Origin: an uncultured Alphaproteobacteria bacterium
GTDB taxonomy: Bacteria; Pseudomonadota; Alphaproteobacteria; RUG11792
NCBI GenBank assembly: GCA_905236375.1
Contig: CAJOOW010000144.1
Span: 1 to 6,898 of the forward strand
Direction: 5' to 3'
Length of the DNA: 6,898 nucleotides
In this document: positions 1-5,825 of the stretch, one piece after another
How the letters are laid out: every line of letters starts with the position of its first letter
Numbering within the stretch: position 1 is the stretch's first letter
Translations under genes and position numbers: made by a program
Notes under the pieces: model-generated
What the model saw: the letters and a program-made list of their open reading frames with translations, nothing else
What the model was told of the DNA's origin: nothing
The model's database searches: none

Positions 1-12
1 AAGGTTTATAAA

Positions 13-693
13 ATGGAAAACATTCTCGTTGTTGATGATGATGCCAGACTCCTTTCATTAATTGTTAAGCTTTTACAAGAGAATAATTTCAATGCTGTTG
101 GGGTTACTTCTGCAAATCAAGCGAGAGCAAAGCTTCAAGAATCCCATTTTGATGCAGTGATTGCCGATTGGATGATGCCAAATGAATCAGGGATTGATCT
201 CATAAAGTCTATTCGCAATTCAGCTTCTCATTTATCAAATATTCCAGCAATAATGTTGACAGCGGTTGATGATATTGATAGAAAAATTATAGGTTTTGAA
301 TCAGGATTTGACGATTATATAACAAAACCATTTGAAGGACGAGAATTGATAGTCCGATTAACTGCCCTCATAAAACGTGCTTCTTCATCTCAAATAGAAG
401 AGGTTCTTAAATTTGGTGATTGCGAATTTAGTTTAAAAACAAACGAGCTTAAAAAAAATGGAGAAATTATTTATTTGTCAACAACAGAGCTCAGCTTGTT
501 GAGAACTCTTTGTCAAAGACCTAATGAACCATTCAGCAGAATGGATCTTGCCAAAAAACTTTCATTTCAAGTTTCAGATCGAACAATTGATGTGCAGATA
601 ACAAGACTTCGCAAAAAAATAGGAGATAATTCAAAAACTCCATCGATTATAAAGACTATCAGATATATCGGTTATGAGTTGTGTTGCAACTAG
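13..693 (+). CDS. OmpR/PhoB-class winged-helix response regulator (PetR/OmpR-like)
   Basis: Two-component response regulator, 226 aa, cytoplasmic and DNA-binding. The receiver domain (about 1-121) has the acidic pair D9/D10, phospho-acceptor D52 in the ADWMMP context, T83 and K105 in the TKPF motif, so every switch residue is present. The C-terminal winged helix (about 131-225) has the recognition-helix pattern SDRTIDVQITRLRKKI near 188-203 and a wing ending RYIGY (217-221). Wording such as DDDARL and MMPNESGIDL resembles the alphaproteobacterial OmpR/PetR subgroup; that subgroup call is from memory, so no symbol is given. The ATG is preceded by AAGG at 1-4 with 8-nt spacing, and the promoter lies outside the window. 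It converges on ctrA with 29 bp between the stops. No histidine kinase gene is visible, so its partner and regulon are unknown. Confidence 0.93.
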   Translation: MENILVVDDDARLLSLIVKLLQENNFNAVGVTSANQARAKLQESHFDAVIADWMMPNESGIDLIKSIRNSASHLSNIPAIMLTAVDDIDRKIIGFESGFDDYITKPFEGRELIVRLTALIKRASSSQIEEVLKFGDCEFSLKTNELKKNGEIIYLSTTELSLLRTLCQRPNEPFSRMDLAKKLSFQVSDRTIDVQITRLRKKIGDNSKTPSIIKTIRYIGYELCCN

Positions 694-722
694 TTGTTAG
701 AAGATTGTTTTTATGAATGAAT

Positions 723-1448
723 TTAACTAACTTTCAAATTTCCAATTGGGGTTATTTTATGTTCGTGTTCAACTTCGAAATCTCGCATAGTGTATCCTCT
801 TCCCCAAATTGTTTCGATGAAATTTAATCCGCCGGTTAAATTCGCTATTTTTCTTCTGAGTTTGCAAATAAAAACATCAACTATTTTCACTTCATGCTCA
901 TCCATTCCGCCATAGATATGATTTAAAAAGGCTTCTTTTGGCAGGACAGAACCTTTTTTTATGGCCAAAAGTTCAAGGATAGAATATTCTTTTGATGTGA
1001 GAGCCATTTCTGTTCCATAGATCCTAACACATCTTTGTTTGATATCAATTTCCATAGGCCCTACATCGATGACTGATGATGAATGTCCAGATGTTCGTCT
1101 TACTATAGCGTATATTCTTGCCAAAAGTTCAACTTTGCTAAATGGCTTTGTCAAATAGTCATCTGCTCCAATTGTCAAACCCTTGACTTTGTCATCTATG
1201 GCATTAAGGCCTGATAGTATTATAACAGGAGTTGTATTTCTGATTGCTCTGATTCTTGAAAGAATTTCGAAACCATCAATATCTGGAAGAATAAGATCCA
1301 ATATGATTAAATCATAATCATAAAATTTCATCATCTCTAGAGCGTCAGAACCATTTTCTGCTATATCACATGAAAATCCATCAGACATGACCGCGGTTTC
1401 AATTCCACGGGCAATTCCAATTTCGTCTTCAACAATGAGCAATTTCAT
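723..1448 (-). CDS. ctrA: Cell cycle response regulator CtrA
   Basis: CtrA is the OmpR-class master regulator of the alphaproteobacterial cell cycle. When phosphorylated through the CckA-ChpT relay, it binds TTAA-type sites and controls division, motility and, in many species, replication initiation. This 241-aa protein has receiver residues E7/D8, phospho-acceptor D51 (same number as in Caulobacter), S79 and K101. Its winged helix contains the near-invariant CtrA block FLNHIYGGMDE (174-184), then KIVDVFICKLRRKI (188-201) and ETIWGRGY (212-219), which separates it from generic OmpR regulators. It is slightly longer than the roughly 231 aa of Caulobacter CtrA and ends in KVS rather than the two alanines used for ClpXP degradation there. 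The start is supported by GGAG 7 nt upstream of the ATG, with a second purine-rich stretch before it. It is divergent from tauE and its promoter lies in the shared spacer. Confidence 0.96.
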   Translation of the reverse strand: MKLLIVEDEIGIARGIETAVMSDGFSCDIAENGSDALEMMKFYDYDLIILDLILPDIDGFEILSRIRAIRNTTPVIILSGLNAIDDKVKGLTIGADDYLTKPFSKVELLARIYAIVRRTSGHSSSVIDVGPMEIDIKQRCVRIYGTEMALTSKEYSILELLAIKKGSVLPKEAFLNHIYGGMDEHEVKIVDVFICKLRRKIANLTGGLNFIETIWGRGYTMRDFEVEHEHKITPIGNLKVS

Positions 1449-1481
1449 CTCACTACTCCAACTTTTCCTCCCTCTTATTTC

Positions 1482-1510
1482 ATATTAACAGACTTTCACA
1501 TGAAGTTAAA
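1482..1510 (-). promoter_or_regulatory. Candidate ctrA promoter
   Basis: Read on the minus strand, TAATAT (1482-1487) lies 17 nt downstream of TTTAAC (1505-1510). This would start the transcript near 1475 and give a leader of about 25 nt before the ctrA ATG. The -10 fits 4 of 6 bases and the -35 fits 3 of 6, so this is a weak prediction. TTAA words occur at 1485-1488 and 1506-1509, but they are 17 nt apart, not the 7 nt of a CtrA box, so autoregulation cannot be claimed. Confidence 0.3.
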
Positions 1511-1524
1511 AGCTATAGCAACAT

Positions 1525-1566
1525 TTTTGAAAAATTTTTTGATAATTTTGAAAAAATATTTCAAAA
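1525..1566. repeat. Three copies of TTTTGAAA in the ctrA-tauE spacer
   Basis: The word TTTTGAAA occurs at 1525-1532 and 1546-1553, with start-to-start spacing of 21 nt, about two helical turns. Its inverse TTTCAAAA is at 1559-1566. The second and third copies form an 8-bp perfect inverted repeat with a 5-nt spacer. This could be an operator or simply a bent A-tract region. The setting is very A+T-rich, so chance is a real alternative. Confidence 0.35.
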
Positions 1567-1580
1567 AGGCAATTTTTAGT

Positions 1581-1610
1581 TTGCAAAATTCATAATTTTT
1601 CCACGATAAA
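1581..1610 (+). promoter_or_regulatory. Candidate promoter for the tauE-potF-potI transcript
   Basis: TTGCAA (1581-1586) and GATAAA (1605-1610) are separated by 18 nt, each matching 4 of 6 sigma-70 consensus bases. Transcription would begin near 1617, upstream of both possible starts of the exporter gene. This is a weak prediction made by eye. Confidence 0.3.
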
Positions 1611-1670
1611 AATACATTTATGCTATCATATTAGCTGAATGTCTTTTTGATTGGAAATCGCTATATCAAC

Positions 1671-2732
1671 ATGTTGACTATGTTCTTTCCAATCACCGGG
1701 ATGTTTCTTGACCCGTTATTGATTTTCTTTACAGGGCTTTTCGGAGGGTTTGTTTCAGGATTTTTTGGTTTGGGATGTGGGGTTGTCATTACTCCAATGC
1801 TTATGGAGTTTGGAATTCCTCCTTTGATTGCTGTTGCAACCCAGCTTTGCCACGCTGTTGGAACTAATCTCACAAATTTTTTAACGTATAAGAGAAAAAT
1901 GGATGTTGATTTTCATTTGGCATTTTATCTTCTCTTAGGAGGAATGATAGGTGCAACTTTTGAGTGGCTCATGTTGAGTTATGCAAATAACTCTAAATTC
2001 GTCTTTAACAAATTTGTCTATGTTTATATCTGCATTCTTATAATTTTCGGAATTATTATGCTTGTTCAGAGTTTTAGAGAGTGGCGTCACAGAGATTCAA
2101 AAAAATATAAAAAAAGCGTCTCAATGCGACGTTGGATGATATATCTTCCATTTCATAGGATTTTTGTCAGATCAAGAACGGAGATGAGCATTCTAATTCC
2201 AATCTTTGTTGGATTTTTAACAGGCCTTCTAGTTGCTTCACTGGGAGGGGGAAATAACCTTTTTATGGCTCCAATTATAACTTATCTCATTGGCAGAATA
2301 AGCCCAGTCGTCAATGGAACGACAGCTCTTGTTGGGTGCGTCATTACGGCCATCATTGCATTGGTTTATTCAACAAGTGATTATTGCTGCGATATATTTT
2401 TCGTATTGTTGCTTTTCGCTGGCGCATCTTTTGGATCTTGGATAGGAGTTAAATTAACATATAAGATTCACCGACATTTTATATATGCTTTTGGAGCAAT
2501 TATAGTTTTTCTTATGGCCTCTAGGCAGATTTTCAAATTAATAAATCACTCATTTGCTGCTACTATCAATATAAAAGCGGATCTTACAAGATCAATTTTT
2601 AATAAGATTGTTGGAGATGATCCAATACGATATACTCTAATTTGTATTTTGCTAATCGCTTTGATAGCATTTTTCTCAGAGAAGTTTATGCAGAATTGGT
2701 ATGAGAAAAGAAAGACTTATTTACGGAGGTAG
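1671..2732 (+). CDS. TauE/SafE family membrane protein (putative anion/sulfite exporter)
   Basis: Polytopic inner-membrane protein of the TauE/SafE (DUF81) family, whose studied members are linked to export of sulfite, sulfoacetate or related organic anions; the substrate here is unknown. From ATG 1671 it is 353 aa with about eight or nine hydrophobic segments (near 13-36, 45-70, 82-104, 114-133, 173-195, 217-235, 241-262, 268-284, 320-336). The two family half-repeats are visible: GGFVSGFFGLGCG with ITPML (25-44) and GFLTGLLVASLGGG with MAPII (181-203). A basic loop lies at about 136-170. The frame stays open to a TTG at 1647. ATG 1671 is preferred because MLTMFFPITGM aligns with the usual N-terminus of alphaproteobacterial members as I recall them, but neither start has a good ribosome-binding site. 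Only 8 bp separate its stop from potF, so the three genes are probably cotranscribed. Confidence 0.85.
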   Translation: MLTMFFPITGMFLDPLLIFFTGLFGGFVSGFFGLGCGVVITPMLMEFGIPPLIAVATQLCHAVGTNLTNFLTYKRKMDVDFHLAFYLLLGGMIGATFEWLMLSYANNSKFVFNKFVYVYICILIIFGIIMLVQSFREWRHRDSKKYKKSVSMRRWMIYLPFHRIFVRSRTEMSILIPIFVGFLTGLLVASLGGGNNLFMAPIITYLIGRISPVVNGTTALVGCVITAIIALVYSTSDYCCDIFFVLLLFAGASFGSWIGVKLTYKIHRHFIYAFGAIIVFLMASRQIFKLINHSFAATINIKADLTRSIFNKIVGDDPIRYTLICILLIALIAFFSEKFMQNWYEKRKTYLRR

Positions 2733-2740
2733 GAGATAAC

Positions 2741-3877
2741 GTGAATCGTAATTTCATCATAGTTGCTGTAATATTAAGTGCGATATTGGCTCTTAGTTTT
2801 GACAAAGGGCCAAAAAACACAGTTAATGTTTATGGATGGTATGGAATTCTGAATAATGAAATATTAAAAGATTTTGAGAAGGAAACAGGGATAAAAGTTG
2901 TTTACGATGTTTATGATAACAATGATACCTTGGAATCGAAACTTCTTGCGACTAATAGTGGTTATGATGTTGTTTTCCCTTCCTTTATTCCTTATGCAGC
3001 ACGCCAATGTGCGATGGGAGCATATTCAAAACTCGATGTTAAATTGCTTCCAAATTTAAAAAACGTTGAAGGTCAGATTACTGATAAATATAAAAAAGTC
3101 GGAGGGGATATATCTCGATTGATTCCCCTTTTTTGGGGAACGGTTGGAATTGCTTACGATTATGACGTTATAAAAAAAGTTTTTCCTGATCTTAAAGAGG
3201 TCTCGTATGATTTGCTCTTAAATTCAGAAAATATTGCAAAACTTTCAAAATATGGGGTTAGTTTTCCAGAAGAATACATTGATATATTTCCACAGACGGC
3301 GAGTTATTTAAAACTCTTGAATGAAGAATCAATAAAAACTCCAGGAAAAATTAAGGCTTATGTTAATCACTATAAATTCATAAGGAAATACATCAAGAAA
3401 TTTTCTTCAAATACTATGATTAGTGATCTCTTATCAGGAGAAGTGGCTGTGGCAATAGGATCATCTGATAATGCCTGGAGAGCAAGACGATCAGCAAAAA
3501 ATATCGGCAAAACGATTAAATATGTAATTCCAAAGGGACGAGGAATTCTTTGGATAGACTGTGTTGGAATTCCTGAAAAAGCGCCACATAAAGCCAATGC
3601 TCATAAATTTTTGAATTATCTTTTACGTCCAGATGTTGCAAAAAAAATAACTAACCATTCTGGAATCTTGGTTAACATCCAAGGCGCGAAAGAGTTTTAT
3701 ACAAAGGAAATTTTAGAAGACAGTCAGATATGTCCGATGGATAAAGAAATTCTTTCCGAATTGATGATTGGCACTCCAAGCAGAACGGCAGAAGAAGCAA
3801 AAAATGATAAGTTGGCAACAAGAGCTTGGTCTCAGATTCGTATGAATGAATTCGATTTTTTGGGAGATTTGAGATGA
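2741..3877 (+). CDS. potF: PotF-like polyamine ABC transporter substrate-binding protein
   Basis: Periplasmic binding component of a PotFGHI-type amine importer, 378 aa against about 370 for E. coli PotF. The N-terminal hydrophobic segment (5-20) looks like a signal peptide, with no lipobox cysteine. Family blocks are FEKETGIKVVYDVYD (45-59), SGYDVVFPS (73-81), PNLKN (104-108), RKYIKKF (215-221), IPKGRGILWIDCVGIP (263-278) and AHKFLNYLLRPDVA (287-300). The ligand pocket is unusual. The PotF W37-S38-D39-Y40 stretch reads W33-Y34-G35-I36, and the position matching D247 is N244, while D273 matches D278; these PotF numbers are from memory. Two of three acidic amine contacts are therefore gone, so the ligand may not be putrescine. 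The GTG start has GGAG 5 nt upstream (2732-2735) and a second GGAGG at 2725. It overlaps potI by 4 bp. Confidence 0.85.
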   Translation: MNRNFIIVAVILSAILALSFDKGPKNTVNVYGWYGILNNEILKDFEKETGIKVVYDVYDNNDTLESKLLATNSGYDVVFPSFIPYAARQCAMGAYSKLDVKLLPNLKNVEGQITDKYKKVGGDISRLIPLFWGTVGIAYDYDVIKKVFPDLKEVSYDLLLNSENIAKLSKYGVSFPEEYIDIFPQTASYLKLLNEESIKTPGKIKAYVNHYKFIRKYIKKFSSNTMISDLLSGEVAVAIGSSDNAWRARRSAKNIGKTIKYVIPKGRGILWIDCVGIPEKAPHKANAHKFLNYLLRPDVAKKITNHSGILVNIQGAKEFYTKEILEDSQICPMDKEILSELMIGTPSRTAEEAKNDKLATRAWSQIRMNEFDFLGDLR

Positions 3878-4683
3878 GGAGATTATCAAAAACAGTCATA
3901 ACTTTTTTGATCTTTGGATATGCATTCCTTTTTACTCCTATCTTATTTTTAATAATCAATGCTTTCAGCGCTTCAGAAATTCCCTCAATTTGGACTTCTT
4001 TTTCACTCAGATGGTTTGAGGCAGTTTTTGAAGATAGCGAACTTACGAGAGCTGCATTAACAAGCCTAGAAATAGCTTGCATTTCAGCAACAGGAGCAGT
4101 TATTCTCGGTGGCTTAGCAGCTTTTGCCACGACAAATACGTCTTCTTTCAAGGGAAAAAGTTTCTTAAATACGACTATTATTATGCCGATAGTTATGCCA
4201 GAGATTATTGTTGGTTTCTCGCTCTTGATGTTGTTTATGGCCATTGAAAACGCTTTCGGATGGCCAAAAGAGAGAGGGGTTATGACTGTTGTAATTGGAC
4301 ATATAATTGCCACGATGGCATATGTTCATATTACAATCAGAGCTCGTTTGCTATCATTTGACAAATCCCTAGAAGAAGCAGCATTGAATCTCGGGGCAAA
4401 ACCATTTACTGTTTTCTTTAAAATAAAGATTCCTATTCTTGCTAGGTCGATTTTATCGGGCTGGCTCTTAGCGTTTACATTGTCCTTGGATGATTTGGTT
4501 ATTGCTAGTTTTTTGACAGGTCCTGGATCAACAACTCTTCCAATTTTAATATTTTCAAATGTTAGGGTTGGAGTGACTCCAGCGATAAACGCTTTGGCTA
4601 CAATATTTATTCTCATTGTGGCTCTTTGCCTCATAATTGCATTTTTGATGATGAAGCAAAGCAAAAAACCAGAAATAAATTAG
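3874..4683 (+). CDS. potI: PotI-like polyamine ABC transporter permease
   Basis: Inner-membrane permease of the binding-protein-dependent (MetI-like) class, 269 aa and close to the length of E. coli PotI. About six hydrophobic segments lie near 8-30, 62-87, 101-125, 135-155, 193-213 and 239-259. The EAA loop that docks the ATPase is intact: E168-A-A, G174, then I184-x-I186-P187. The stretches GWLLAFTLSLDDLVIASF (196-213) and INALAT (238-243) match my memory of PotI closely and favour PotI over PotC. The start ATG overlaps the potF stop (ATGA, 3874-3877), with GGGAG 7 nt upstream, indicating translational coupling. In the usual order potF is followed by potG and potH before potI. Neither is here, so this permease must pair with an ATPase and a second permease encoded elsewhere, or the system is decaying. 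The reading frame itself shows no damage. Confidence 0.9.
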   Translation: MRRLSKTVITFLIFGYAFLFTPILFLIINAFSASEIPSIWTSFSLRWFEAVFEDSELTRAALTSLEIACISATGAVILGGLAAFATTNTSSFKGKSFLNTTIIMPIVMPEIIVGFSLLMLFMAIENAFGWPKERGVMTVVIGHIIATMAYVHITIRARLLSFDKSLEEAALNLGAKPFTVFFKIKIPILARSILSGWLLAFTLSLDDLVIASFLTGPGSTTLPILIFSNVRVGVTPAINALATIFILIVALCLIIAFLMMKQSKKPEIN

Positions 4684-4708
4684 CGACATAATTCTGGGAT
4701 AAAATTTC

Positions 4709-4739
4709 TTGGTGGAAAAATTTTCACTTTCGTTATAAT
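4709..4739 (+). promoter_or_regulatory. Candidate promoter of the HAD-family gene
   Basis: A perfect TATAAT (4734-4739) follows TTGGTG (4709-4714) at a long 19-nt spacing. The start would be near 4746, giving a leader of about 27 nt. An inverted repeat, ATAATT-C-AATTAT (4735-4747), overlaps the -10 and could be an operator. The -10 is convincing and the -35 is not. Confidence 0.45.
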
Positions 4740-4758
4740 TCAATTATCAGGAACCAAA

Positions 4759-4824
4759 ATGGATATTCTCTTATGTTTTGTAAAAATCTTGCCCAATTGT
4801 CGAATGACTATGATGTCTTTTTGA
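4759..4824 (+). other. Possible 21-codon leader ORF overlapping the HAD gene start
   Basis: ATG 4759 sits 6 nt after AGGA (4749-4752), better spacing than the downstream HAD start has. It reads 21 codons (MDILLCFVKILP...) in another frame to TGA 4822-4824, overlapping the first 52 nt of the HAD gene. It may be a translated leader that affects HAD expression, or an accident. There is no protein-level evidence. Confidence 0.25.
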
Positions 4825-5750
4825 TCGATGTTTACGGAGTTCTTTACGATGGGAATGTCTTTTATGATGGAGTTCTTGATTATCTTGCAGAAATGAAAAA
4901 AATCGGGAAAAAACTCATAATACTTTCCAATACAACTATGGTAGCTGATGATTGTAAGATAAAATATCGCCCAAAGGGTTTATCAGAAAAACATTATGAT
5001 ATTTTTATTTCTTCTGGAGAGGCTTTTAGGCGGATAATCAAAGATCATATTGGAAGTGCAAAGACTTATTTTTCAGCTTTTTCTCCAAATAATGCTCTGT
5101 TTAATAAAGACCAATTCAAACAAACAGATACAATAAGAGAAGCTGATTTTGTCTATGTTGGATACTTAAATAGCAATAGGTTCTATATTGCGGATGCTTT
5201 TAAAGATAGAAATGGACAGTTAATACCGATGGAGGATTTGACTTCAATTGATTGTCATGATATTGCTGATTTTGATGAGATAACTCAAATTCTAGATTTA
5301 AGTTTAAAATTTAATAAGCCCTTGGTTATCGCAAATCCAGACATCTTCGCTCTCGAAATGGTTTCAACTAGTGAATTTTCGGAAAAGCGTCCTGTCCTCT
5401 GCCAGGGAGCTATCGGCGAATTTTATGAAAGAATGGGAGGAAAAGTTATCTATTTTGGAAAGCCTTATCAGGCAATTTATGATTTTGCTAAACAATTTAT
5501 TCCAAATGGATCCAAAACAGCAATGATAGGAGATACTCTCTGGACAGATATACTCGGAGGAAATATGGCTGGAGTTGATACGATTCTCGTTCTGACAGGT
5601 GTTTCTGGAACATTTATGAAATCATTTGTCGATGGCGATATCAATTCCAAGGTTGAACGTTTGCTTTCGAAAATATCTTCGAAAATGACACATAAGAGCC
5701 TTAAAGAATTTTCTCAGATTCCGACTCATATCATTGAAAGATTTGCCTGA
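4773..5750 (+). CDS. HAD superfamily class IIA hydrolase, TIGR01459-like
   Basis: A 325-aa cytoplasmic HAD-fold protein, probably a phosphatase of unknown substrate. Motif I is D19-V-Y21-GVLYDG, motif II LSNTT has S52, motif III is K230 in YFGKP, and motif IV GDTLWTD contains D254 and D259. The IIA-type substrate-binding stretch KPLVIANPD is at 182-190. The layout resembles the NagD-related alphaproteobacterial family TIGR01459. Residue 21, normally the second aspartate serving as general acid/base, is tyrosine; TIGR01459 members I recall have an aromatic residue here, so this is probably a family trait, but catalysis is unproven. ATG 4773 has only a weak GGAT 8 nt upstream, while a better AGGA points to a small overlapping frame at 4759. 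The gene has its own TATAAT promoter 89 bp past potI and ends before a stem-loop terminator, so it is likely monocistronic. Confidence 0.85.
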   Translation: MFCKNLAQLSNDYDVFLIDVYGVLYDGNVFYDGVLDYLAEMKKIGKKLIILSNTTMVADDCKIKYRPKGLSEKHYDIFISSGEAFRRIIKDHIGSAKTYFSAFSPNNALFNKDQFKQTDTIREADFVYVGYLNSNRFYIADAFKDRNGQLIPMEDLTSIDCHDIADFDEITQILDLSLKFNKPLVIANPDIFALEMVSTSEFSEKRPVLCQGAIGEFYERMGGKVIYFGKPYQAIYDFAKQFIPNGSKTAMIGDTLWTDILGGNMAGVDTILVLTGVSGTFMKSFVDGDINSKVERLLSKISSKMTHKSLKEFSQIPTHIIERFA

Positions 5751-5766
5751 TTTTAAAAAAGTCAAT

Positions 5767-5812
5767 GCTCTACCCCTGTTCTTCAAGGATAGAGCGAGTA
5801 CTTTTAATTTTG
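5767..5812. terminator. Probable bidirectional terminator
   Basis: GCTCTA (5767-5772) pairs with TAGAGC (5790-5795), and CC/GG can extend the stem past a bulged A. On the plus strand CTTTTAATTTT follows from 5801. On the minus strand TTTTTTAAAA follows about 6 nt after the stem. It lies between two convergent genes, so it may serve both. The T-runs are offset from the stem, so efficiency is uncertain. Confidence 0.55.
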
Positions 5813-5825
5813 GGGTTTTTAAGTT

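Noticed and set aside
683..696. Overlapping palindromes GTTGCAAC and CAACTAGTTG at the end of the first gene
   Set aside because: They are short, lie over the last codons and the stop, and lack a T-run directly after; not enough for a terminator or operator call.
1485..1509. Possible CtrA box (TTAA-N7-TTAA) in the ctrA upstream region
   Set aside because: The two TTAA words are separated by 17 nt rather than 7, and no full site was found by eye in this spacer.
3672..4313. Minus-strand open frame of 213 codons across the end of potF and start of potI
   Set aside because: It lies antisense to two well-supported genes, has no recognisable domain and no ribosome-binding site; it is a shadow of potF/potI codon use.
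4712..4727. Stem-loop GTGGAAAA/TTTTCAC after potI as a terminator
   Set aside because: The stem is short, A+T-rich with a G-T pair, and is not followed by a T-run; it also overlaps the likely -35 region of the HAD promoter.
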